A stretch of DNA of 64,000 nucleotides from Selaginella moellendorffii. Lineage: Eukaryota > Streptophyta > Lycopodiopsida > Selaginellales > Selaginellaceae. Every line of letters starts with the position of its first letter. Within the stretch, counting starts at the first letter, position 1. A program made the position numbers and the translations under genes. Where the stretch lies: NCBI RefSeq assembly GCF_000143415.4, contig NW_003314263.1, forward strand, positions 1,056,165-1,120,164, given 5' to 3'. The notes below the pieces were generated by a model, which saw only the letters and a program-made list of their open reading frames with translations, ran no database searches and was not told where the DNA came from. Of the stretch, positions 41,121-49,553 are shown one piece after another.

Positions 41121-41280
41121 ATATTTCCTGCTAGAATAAGATTTACACAAATCAAATAATATTTATAGAATATCCACCAATAAAAACAGTAGACTTTTTA
41201 TTTCTTAACTTTGCCTTGGCTCAGGCAGCATCTAATCCAGGAATCAGTTGCAAGTAATGAATATTAAACAATAGTTAAAA

Positions 41281-41588
41281 ATTTGCTATGCGTTGCATGT
41301 AGCAATGCTTGGTTTGTTTATATTCTTACTTATAATCCAAAATAAATTTTTATTATTATAAAAATGTTTATAATTTATAAATACAAGATTAATCTTATTG
41401 CATATCAACCATTAGATAATAGAATAAAAAAGAATATACTAGAAAGTGTTTAAGAAAGTTTATAAATTATAAACATGTTCATAAATTATAAATACAAATT
41501 AATTTAAATGAATAACAACCATTAAATGTTAGAATATCCAAGCATATTTTAAACATTTCAGTCCTTCTACAGGTTTGTTTAAGCAAAT
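41281..41588. mobile_element. MITE-like AT-rich element, ~0.31 kb
   Basis: Starts atttgctatg and ends taagcaaat, with the inner inverted words ttggtttgttta and tttaagcaaa near its ends. Related copies lie at about 47432-47735 and 62050-62385, with fragments near 63750-63895 and 59903. The right arm of the inverted duplication has the uninterrupted site (aattaaaaaatgag...tattactttgatatt near 55400-55440), so this copy inserted after the duplication. There is no coding capacity. The sequence is rich in the words tttataaattataaac and could form hairpins. Confidence 0.75.
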
Positions 41589-41990
41589 AAAAAATAAAAA
41601 ATATTACTTTGATATTCATAACTACAACGAAACAAAAGAACAATCATTGCTCCATCATGCATTAGAGTCGTTGTGTTTATCCCATTCCTTCTAAGGCGGT
41701 CGTACATACCTGCATATTCCACCATGCTAGATGCTCCTGCTGAGGACAGCTCAGGGCCTTTCGAAACTCCTCCCTAAACATCTTCTGATAGTGAGTACCG
41801 TGGATCCTTACCGATCGTTTGCGTTTTGCAGTGTAAATCGCATCTAGCTTTTACATCGTCCAATCTTCGAACGACTTCCTGGACTGATCTACGGATGGAA
41901 GACATTGTACGTCCGTTGACAAACTCCAGCAGCACCCTCTGCCAATCTTCCTCGTCTTTCAAAAGTGAAGAGACTTCCTGTGGCTCCAGC

Positions 41991-42817
41991 TCAACTGGTG
42001 GAGCAACACACGGTGTCGCCCCACACAACTCCTGATTTGCGTCCGCCTGCCTGCTTGATCCGAGCTACCTCCATGCAAGCCCCGTCCAGCTCGTCCAGAA
42101 ACTGGGGATGGAAACCAGCAAAAAAATCCATGTCCTCGGTCCGCTGCCTATCACCAGCTACGACGGCCCCCAGCACGGAGAATCCCTGCGAAAGACAAGC
42201 CGGGATTGAGTCGAAAAGTATAGAAACGAACAAACCTTGGTAAAACCCCTGACGCGATAGATCTCTACTCGCTCCGAGCCACTCAAGGCGGCAGCCTGTG
42301 CCTGGCGCGCTTCAGGAGACACGCCCCACACGATTTTGTAAGGAGCGACGATGGCTTCGAGCGTCAAGAAGGTGTCTTTCAGCTCTCCAGCGTCCATTTT
42401 TTCAATGCTACGGTAATCGCAAGTATCCAGTGCCTCCGCACCGTCGGCAACGAATGTCAAATCCTCACCAGCTGCTGCCCTCTCCTTGAGAAACTTTTGA
42501 AGCCTTGCCACCCGTTTTCTTACATTTTCATCCTCCATGTCTTCTTTCATTCTCTGGAGCGCCTCGAGAACTGGGTTGTGCTCGTCCGCGCCCGAGTATG
42601 CAAAGCGTAGCCCAACAAGCAGCCATTCCAGCAACAATGCCGGCGATCTGACACTCTCCATGCTCCACAAGCAAACGATCAGTCTCTCCGGACCACTCGC
42701 ATAGAGCGCCGCAGCCATTGCCCTTAACCGGCAGCTTTTCCCGGTGCCCTTGGGGCCGACAACGAGCAGCTCTTGCTCGGGTTCAAGAGACAGGCAGTGC
42801 CACAGCAGTTTATCCAT
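41991..42817 (-). CDS. P-loop NTPase domain protein of unknown family (copy 1)
   Basis: Main exon 42817-42236, intron 42235-42186 (GT-AG, 50 nt), second exon 42185-41991. Walker A GPKGTGKS lies near residues 21-28, a Walker B-like strand LTFVADGAEALD mid-way, and a sensor-like YKIVWGVSPEA later. The tail is GFSVLGAVVAGDRQRTEDMDFFAGFHPQFLDELDGACMEVARIKQ. An upstream exon is likely (VRVGGDDTVEASWQQIKALNC at about 42945-42870), so the true start may lie near 42960. Downstream, an alternative short intron before 42000 would extend the protein into EVSSLLKDEEDWQRVLLEFVNG down to about 41774. STAND-like or Crinkler-type ATPases are possible relatives, but I cannot assign one. The whole core is mirrored at 43157-43847. 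Confidence 0.6.
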
Positions 42818-43847
42818 GTCGGGTGATCCCACGAAAAAAAAAAGACTTTCCTAAGGATGGTCACCTGGTTGGTGCAGTTGAGCGCCTTGATCTGCTGCCA
42901 AGATGCCTCCACTGTATCATCTCCGCCTACGCGCACCTTGATCCACGACGTTGTTTTTGGAAGCTGCTATGATCAATCCCGTGCGATAGGATTTACATGT
43001 GACGTTGGTTCTGAAGGTTAAGAGCTTGGAACGAGCCATGGCGATTCAGTCAGACACTCGCGGTTTCAACTGGAGACGAGGAAACATCGATGGTGGATTT
43101 GTATGCCTGTTAGCAGCACGACATCGTTTCCCGATCATCCCAGGCTATGCCCACGGTCTATGCGAGTGGTCCGGAGAGACTGATCGTTTGCTTGTGGAGC
43201 ATGCAGAGTGTCAGATCGCCGGCATTGTTGCTGGAATGGCTGCTTGTTGGGCTACGCTTTGCATACTCGGGCGCGGACGAGCACAACCCGGCTCTCGAGG
43301 CGCTCCAGAGAATGAAAGAAGACATGGAGGATGAAAATGTAAGAAAACGGGTGGCAAGGCTTCAAAAGTTTCTCAAGGAGAGGGCAGCAGCTGGTGAGGA
43401 TTTGACATTCGTTGCCGACGGTGCGGAGGCACTGGATACTTGCGATTACCGTAGCATTGAAAAAATGGACGCTGGAGAGCTGAAAGACACCTTCTTGACG
43501 CTCGAAGCCATCGTCGCTCCTTACAAAATCGTGTGGGGCGTGTCTCCTGAAGCGCGCCAGGCACAGGCTGCCGCCTTGAGTGGCTCGGAGCGAGTAGAGA
43601 TCTATCGCGTCAGGGGTTTTACCAAGGTTTGTTCGTTTCTATACTTTTCGACTCAATCCCGGCTTGTCTTTCGCAGGGATTCTCCGTGCTGGGGGCCGTC
43701 GTAGCTGGTGATAGGCAGCGGACCGAGGACATGGATTTTTTTGCTGGTTTCCATCCCCAGTTTCTGGACGAGCTGGACGGGGCTTGCATGGAGGTAGCTC
43801 GGATCAAGCAGGCAGGCGGACGTAAATCAGGAGTTGTGTGGGGCGAC
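42015..43847. repeat. Inverted repeat (palindrome) of the NTPase gene, ~0.69 kb arms, ~0.45 kb spacer
   Basis: The left arm 42015-42705 is the reverse complement of the right arm 43157-43847 with only a few differences (for example ESV versus QSV, NPV versus NPA in the encoded protein). The homology stops cleanly inside the coding region at YASGPERL on the centre side and at GVVWGD on the outer side. A transcript across the centre would fold into a long hairpin. Confidence 0.92.
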
Positions 43848-43970
43848 CCACGAGAGCCAAGATGGCGGAAGCTTTGCTTCTCATGCAAGAACAGGGACTC
43901 AAACCCGATCACCATCACTGCCACCAGCTTCACTGATCACCAGGTTAATTCCTCTAGCGTGTTAAACTGA
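43147..43970 (+). CDS. P-loop NTPase-related protein lacking Walker A (truncated copy 2)
   Basis: Exons 43147-43626 and 43677-43970. From residue 4 on it equals copy 1 (YASGPERLIVCLW to GGRKSGVVWGD), including the same intron, but the N-terminal part with GPKGTGKS is absent. It is replaced by unrelated upstream sequence with a chance ATG at 43147. After GVVWGD the C-terminus is new (PREPRWRKLCFSCKNRDSN...VLN). Without Walker A it cannot be a normal ATPase. It is best seen as a 5'-truncated duplicate, open in frame but of doubtful function; its main interest is as the sense partner of an inverted repeat. Confidence 0.55.
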
Positions 43971-44537
43971 ATCTATCAGGTTTTGAGAGCTTATAAACCA
44001 TGAATTGTAACGATCCAAGGATGAATTTAAATCTTTTTTGTAAATTCAAAAGCTTCCCAGAGTAGCTGAAAGCATTCCCAAATGTTGTAGAGGCTGATGC
44101 CATATAATGCTTTTCGAGCTGAAAGAAAACGAAGATCTAAGCCACAAGAAAGAGTTTCTTATTTGTAGACATATGTCCATCCTAGAGAGATCTCCAAACA
44201 TAATAAAGGATCTAAAAAGATAACTTAAGTCCATTTGCCTCAATGCGGCAAATGCTGCAGATGACAGTTCCTTGGTTAGATGATTTCGCACCTTGCAAGT
44301 TCTGGAACTTCTTTCGGCTTGAAGCGGTGGCTTTTCGGGTGAAATATTTCATGTTAAGATGTTCCAGAAATAAAGTGGGATTGAAAAGGAAATCCAGCGG
44401 TTGCTTGAAAGAAAGCTCTTTGCTCGTTAGAGCCCTAGAAACGTGTCCAGCTTCCGGCCTTTCGTATGCTCTAGGCGCACAAGCAAGCAAGCACGCAACA
44501 CACCACAGGTAGATTGAAAGAATCGCAGAGAAACGCT
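43971..44537. other. Upstream region of the intact MATE gene; no gene recognised
   Basis: Contains two short open frames on the minus strand and one on the plus strand (44243-44512) without domains. The last ~40 bases (ttgaaagaatcgcagagaaa) are the leader shared with the MATE copies B, C and D, so the promoter of the MATE gene should lie here. No clear TATA motif is seen close to it. Confidence 0.4.
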
Positions 44538-46961
44538 ATGGATCGCCCGCTCGCATTTCGTTTCGTGGCTCTTGTGGATCGAGCCAAGACTCCCCGCAGC
44601 TTGCAGTGCCATCTCGGGCGCTCTTGTTTGCGCTTGCTCCGTAGATCTTCCAAGCGAGGAAAGCAAAATGCGTGCTGCTGCTGCCTTGGGCCGGAAGCTC
44701 CCGACAAGGTCCGCTCGTCTCACATTGACGAGGCGGATACGAAGATCACGCCGCACGATGGTGGTGTTGACGCTGCTTCTCCCACGAGTCGAGGAGAAGA
44801 GAATGCAAAGGTTGCCACAGCAACAAGCCTGAGCGGCGCCACCAACATGCTCGAACAGATGCGGCAGATTTTCACGTTTGCTGGGCCAGCGCTGGGGATC
44901 TGGTTGTCCGGCCCGATCATGAGCCTCATCGACACCAGTGTTATCGGGACTAGCAGCTCCTTGGAGCTCGCAGCTCTTGGTAAGCCATTTTCTTCACGTT
45001 GATCATGGATTCTTTTTCTCTTTTCTATAGGCCCTGGGACTGTTCTTTGCGATGGTTTATCCTACTTGTTTATGTTCTTGTCTGTGGCGACGTCCAACTT
45101 GATCGCAACATCTCTTGCTCACAAGGTTTGCTTGTTGAGAGTTTGTTCTTTTGATGATAGGCTCTTTTTTTTTTTTTTTCCTCTTTTTTTGTTTTTCAGG
45201 ATAGGGATGCTGCTGCAAACCACTTGGCGAGGCTTTTGTTCGTCGCCCTTGCTTGTGGTGTGGGCGTGCTCGTCATTTCCGAGCTTTCTTCTTCATCTGT
45301 ACTTCGATGTACAACTTCGGTTTGGTTTCCCTGCTGCGATCTCATCAGCCTTTACGTTTTTTTCACTCCTTCCTTCTCTTGGTTTATTTGCAGTGTTTGT
45401 TGGAGAGAAGAACTTGGCACTCGTTCCTGCAGCTGCGAGCTACGTTAACGTAAAAACTTCAAAGTTTCCGCGACTGTTTTATTCTTTCGTTCAACTCTCG
45501 ATCTTTAGATAAGAGCATTGGCGTGGCCCGTGGTTCTCCTCGGAATGGTTGCCCAGAGTGCAAGGTTGGTTGATCTTTAATCTTTCGTTGGTTTTTGTTT
45601 TTTATCTTCGTTTTTTTTTTTTTTTTTCCTGTCCTAGTCTGGGTATGCAGGACTCGTGGAGCCCCTTGAAAGCACTGCTGGTTGCAAGCGTCGTGAATGG
45701 CGCTGGGGATGTTTTGCTGTGTACATTTCTCGGTTATGGAATCGCTGGTGCTGCATGGGCGACTTCGCTGTCTCAGGTCTGGTGTGTCTGTTTTATGCCA
45801 AGTTTTTCTTTTCTCATGCTTCATGGACGCCAGTATGTTGCAGGATTTCTCATGCTCAAGGCCTTGAAAGCAAAGGATTATGATCCCCTGGCAGTGGCCG
45901 TGCCACGGATGAAAGATCTCGCACTCATGATCGAGATTACTGCTCCACTTCTTCTAACCATGCTTTCCAAGGTGTATAAACTTTTTTTTGTGAGCTAAAA
46001 CTTTCAGAGTAAACGTAAAACTGATCGCGTTTCAGGTATGTTTCTACACAGCTCTCACATACTTTGCCACTTCTCTGGGAGCAATCACACTAGGAGCACA
46101 TCAGGTTTTGGATCTCTCCTTCTTTTTATTTAATTTGGAATGGATTTTCTCCAGGTTATGGTTGGACTATTTGTTCTCTTCTCAGTTTGTGGCGAGCCAT
46201 TGGGTCAAACAGCACAATCTTTCATGCCAGAGCTGATCTCTGGAAGAAACCGTGATATAAAACAGGTTTGCAAAGAAAAATGAAGAACAAAAACAAAACT
46301 GTCCATTCTTTCTCACAGGCACAAACATTGCTTCGATCACTCCTCGTCACTGGAGCAGTTTTTGGACTCGCGTTAGCCATCACCGGAGGCTCGGTTGCGT
46401 TGTTAGCTCCGCAGCTCTTCACCAAAGATTCGGCAATCGTGAAACAGGTCGCACTGTTTCTTCTTGTTTTCTTTGACGGTGAAACACTTTTTTGCAGATG
46501 CACTCGCTGTTGCTGCCATTCTTTTGGAGCATTTTAGTGACTCCATCTACACTTGCAGTGGAAGGAACTCTTCTGGTATGTAATAAAAATTTCTCCACAG
46601 CACTCGCTTTGTAGATTAATTCAGATGGTTGTTCAGGCTGGAAGAGACTATAAGTACCTGGGCTTTGGCACCGCTTGCTGCTTTGCTTGTGGAAGCGTGT
46701 TTATGCTGGTAAGTAGAAGTTTCTCTCTCTTGAGCTAACTGGTTGGATCATGGGTTTTCAGCTCTTTCACAAGCTCGGATTCGGCCTAAATAGCTGCTGG
46801 TGGATTTTGTTCCTCTTTCTATCGGTAGTACTTCTTCATTTCTTGAAGATGATCATGATTGCATTGTGTTTTTCTCGCAGGCCCGTTTTGGCTTGTCATT
46901 CTCCCGGCTCATCTCATCCAAAAGCATTCTGCGATCAGCTTCTTCTGTATACTCGACTTGA
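44538..46961 (+). CDS. MATE-family transporter, plastid EDS5/DTX46-like, intact copy A, 14 exons
   Basis: Exons 44538-44979, 45031-45125, 45200-45308, 45394-45449, 45509-45564, 45638-45776, 45834-45971, 46036-46104, 46155-46265, 46319-46447, 46498-46575, 46637-46708, 46762-46824 and 46881-46961 join in frame to 545 residues. The first ~115 residues are a Ser/Arg/Ala-rich transit peptide and acidic linker. The MATE core (~116-520) has [85 protein letters not shown] and [15 protein letters not shown], as in EDS5 and DTX46, plastid-envelope members of this family (EDS5 exports salicylate or its precursor). The substrate here is unknown. Three broken copies (B, C, D) lie nearby. The joint of exons 3 and 4 is my least certain one. 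Confidence 0.92.
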
Positions 46962-47431
46962 AAGCTAAGAACCTACCAGGTGCCATAACAGAGATTAAAT
47001 CGCACCTTCTTGCAACATTTTACTTGCCAGTAGAATATACTTAAATTATGCCATGATTATCGATCAAATATTTAACATCTTGCGTTGTAGTAAGGCATTG
47101 CAACCAAAAATAAAAAAGAAAAAAGGGAACAAAATGCTCTATCAACAATTATGTAATATAAAAACAAATTAAGCTCCTTGCTTGGGAGCATATAAAGGTG
47201 TTTTTACTGCCAAGAGGATTTCTTTTTCATAGGAACATTTCTCTACATTATCAATGGAGCTATGATCTTGTACAGCAAAGAGTACCATACTTATCAAACA
47301 GAAAGAAATATCAAAAGAAAAAAAATATGATCTGAGTCATAATCATATATTATTGTCGATATTTTAATTATTTTTAGCAAAAAAATGCTAAGTTTTCCCT
47401 TATTTTCTCTTATAGTTATTTTTCCCTTATT
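46962..47431. other. AT-rich 3' flank of the MATE gene; no gene
   Basis: No frame with support. AT-rich words and A-runs only, leading into a MITE-like element. Confidence 0.5.
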
Positions 47432-47735
47432 TTGGGTTTGCTTAAATAAACCTGTAGGGTAGTGGATATACCTAAAATATGCTTAGATATTCTAGGATAT
47501 TCTACCATCTAATGGTTGTTATTCATTTAGATTAATTTTGTATTTATAATTTATAAACATGTTTATAATTTATAAACTTTCTTAAACCCTTCTTAGTATA
47601 TTATTTTTTATTCTATCATCTAATATTTGATATGAAATAAGATTAATTTTGTATTTATAAATTACAAACATATTTCATTGAATAACACTACTATTAAGTA
47701 AACGAAGTGTTACTACATGCAACACATAGCAATTT
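47432..47735. mobile_element. MITE-like AT-rich element, second copy
   Basis: Shares with 41281-41588 (inverted) and 62050-62385 (same direction) the order: gggtttgctta, gtggatatacctaaaatatgc, atattctaggatattct, atttataaacatgtttataa, attaagtaaac and ctacatgcaacacatagcaa. No open reading frame. Boundaries are approximate. Confidence 0.7.
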
Positions 47736-47879
47736 ATTATTACACCTTAATTTTATTATGGTGAAAAAGTATAAATGCTAGTGCAACGATGTCCTTCCAT
47801 TTAGATGGGTTGACTTCAGTTTTAATGGAATTTGGATTTCCTTTGGATTTGAAGACTGGATTTCCAAAGTAAACTACAT

Positions 47880-48310
47880 ATTACTATCATACTTAGTTAA
47901 TCTTGCTCATGAAATTTGCAGTACATACCTGGCTTCCAATGTCCACTTCATTGACTACAATAGAAGGACCAGGATCCAAAGGCCTTCTTTGCTTGTATCT
48001 TGGCCTTGTTAGCTACAAAACAAAGAAAGGAGTACCTCCATCACAAAAACATTCAAAAGAAGCAAGTACCTGGCATCACTTGCGCACCAGAACAGTCGTA
48101 ATCTCCAGCTTTCCAAAACTGGCAGCAGGGTATTGACAATGGGGGAATCCTGTTTACCAAGAAATTGGAAATCTGCGGGCATGCACCACATCCAATTGCT
48201 CTTTCCTGGGCTTTTTGTCTGGGGCGTAGTCATGGCGTTTGCTTCAGCTGCACTGTAAATGGAAGCCAAATAGCGCAACATGGACCATAATTCTAGATGC
48301 ATGGAAGAAA
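47880..48310 (-). pseudogene. Unrecognised multi-exon gene, copy 3 of 3 (fragment)
   Basis: The minus strand contains the same words as copies 1 and 2: a basic piece ending WMWCMPADFQFLGKQD (near 48190-48150), then LDPGPSIVVNEVDIGSQ followed by a gt donor (about 47980-47925). It is frameshifted between the pieces, and the coiled-coil exon is missing. Confidence 0.5.
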
Positions 48311-48576
48311 AGATACACATGTTGATGTGATTAAGCACATCCTCCTGTTTGAGAGCGGTTTTGGTGGCCCAATACCGTCAACATGGACCACGATTCTCGA
48401 CGCATGGACACTTGAGGAAAAACTTTACGTGATGACACATCCTCGAGAGCGTTTTCCGTGATAAGTGTGGCTTAAGTGAGCGTTTACCATGCCTAAATTA
48501 AACATACTTAATGCATATATTATTTATGCAATGCTTCACATTGTGATGTTCAGAAGAACCATTTAAACAATTCCAT

Positions 48577-48900
48577 TCAGCACTGGAGATCGTGATTGGA
48601 GATGTTGCATCCAGTCATGAGATCGTTTGCAGGCGGGCAGTATCCACCGATATAGCAGGTGCGGCGATCCCTGCCTGGCTGCACGAATAACCCACACAAA
48701 CAATCAGGGGACTCCTGCTTGATCCTTGCAATTGTTGCACAGCACTTTTCCGATGATGGAATGCCATCCTTCGTGCAGCTGGCTGTTATCTGTTCTTCAC
48801 ACTGGGCTTGATTAAGAACGGCGGCAGTGGTGCTCGTGAAGAAGAAGAATACAGACGCGGTCATGAAGAACACAAGCTTATAAGTGATAGAAATTGCCAT
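48577..48900 (-). CDS. Secreted LTP-like (8-cysteine-motif) protein
   Basis: 107 residues, one exon. Residues 1-27 form a signal peptide (MAISITYKLVFFMTASVFFFF then TSTTAA). The mature part has the order C...C...CC...CLC...C...C...C...C, the eight-cysteine signature of plant non-specific lipid-transfer proteins with one extra pair toward the end; the CxC centre residue is Leu, as in hydrophobic-cavity LTPs. It is probably extracellular and binds lipids in the wall or cuticle. A tatataa-type box lies about 60 bases upstream of the ATG (reverse complement near 48959-48966). No GPI tail is seen. Confidence 0.82.
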   Translation of the reverse strand: MAISITYKLVFFMTASVFFFFTSTTAAVLNQAQCEEQITASCTKDGIPSSEKCCATIARIKQESPDCLCGLFVQPGRDRRTCYIGGYCPPANDLMTGCNISNHDLQC

Positions 48901-48954
48901 CGTTGTGGTGAAGTGATTTGAGGCAAAAGCTGGATTGGAGTGCAGTAGTGAGGG

Positions 48955-48970
48955 GCCTTATTATATAGCT
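48955..48970 (-). promoter_or_regulatory. Probable TATA box of the LTP-like gene
   Basis: The reverse complement reads ctatataataagg, about 60 bases before the ATG at 48900, which is a normal TATA-to-ATG distance for a short leader. Confidence 0.55.
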
Positions 48971-49553
48971 CAAGATTTGGATGAGCAAACAAGTCACTAG
49001 AAGATGAACTTCCATGGCAGTTTTCTGGGTGTTTGATTGTTCGTGTCAGGATCGATAATTCCTGACAAATGCGAATCTGCACGAGGCACTCAAAGACGAA
49101 GGCAGCGACAATTGTATTCTGGACAAAATCGGGCAGGGTGAGGCAATTTGAATGTTCAAAGACACAGATTTGACCCAGATTGAAGTTTTTCTTGGCCAAG
49201 ATTCGAATTAATTACTTTCTTACCCTTTGCGTTCCTGTTGAGACCAGATGATCACGTTCTCGACTTGAAAAATCTTTTTTTTTTTCTTTTTTACCTTGGG
49301 GATGGCAAAGTTTGATTGGCACCTAGCGACCGTGGCAGGGCCGGGATCGTCGTGGTCTTGGATCCTGGAAAGGAAAAAAAACATGTATCAATATTAGAAA
49401 GAGATATCACACCTTTGTTCTTGTTTACGTGCTTGTTGGTCACTGGAGATCTCGCTCAAAACTCAAGCAGGATTGAAACTATCACTTACCTTCCCAAAAA
49501 GCTGCACAAAAAGAACAAAAGAACTTAAGAAAATCTGTTGTTACCATTGATTG
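48971..49553. other. Intergenic; no gene recognised
   Basis: Holds the upstream region of the LTP-like gene and the 3' flank of the DYW gene, with a T-rich tract at 49267-49290. Frames present (112 codons or fewer) have no domain. Confidence 0.45.

Larger units (their letters stand above)
38429..41774. repeat. Left arm of large inverted duplication
   Basis: The order MATE pseudogene, PPR pseudogene, tRNA-Pro, small secreted-protein gene, AT-rich tail is mirrored at 55196-58460 on the opposite strand. Break points seen by eye: gcactagcgattcc near 38429 pairs with ggaatcgctagtgc ending at 58460, and agctcagggcctttcgaaac near 41750 pairs with the region near 55200-55230. The left arm differs by an added ~0.31 kb MITE-like insertion (41281-41588). 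Confidence 0.88.

Noticed and set aside
42158-42832. Origin recognition complex subunit 4 as identity of the NTPase
   Set aside because: Only the Walker A motif agrees; sensor and winged-helix regions of ORC4 are not seen.
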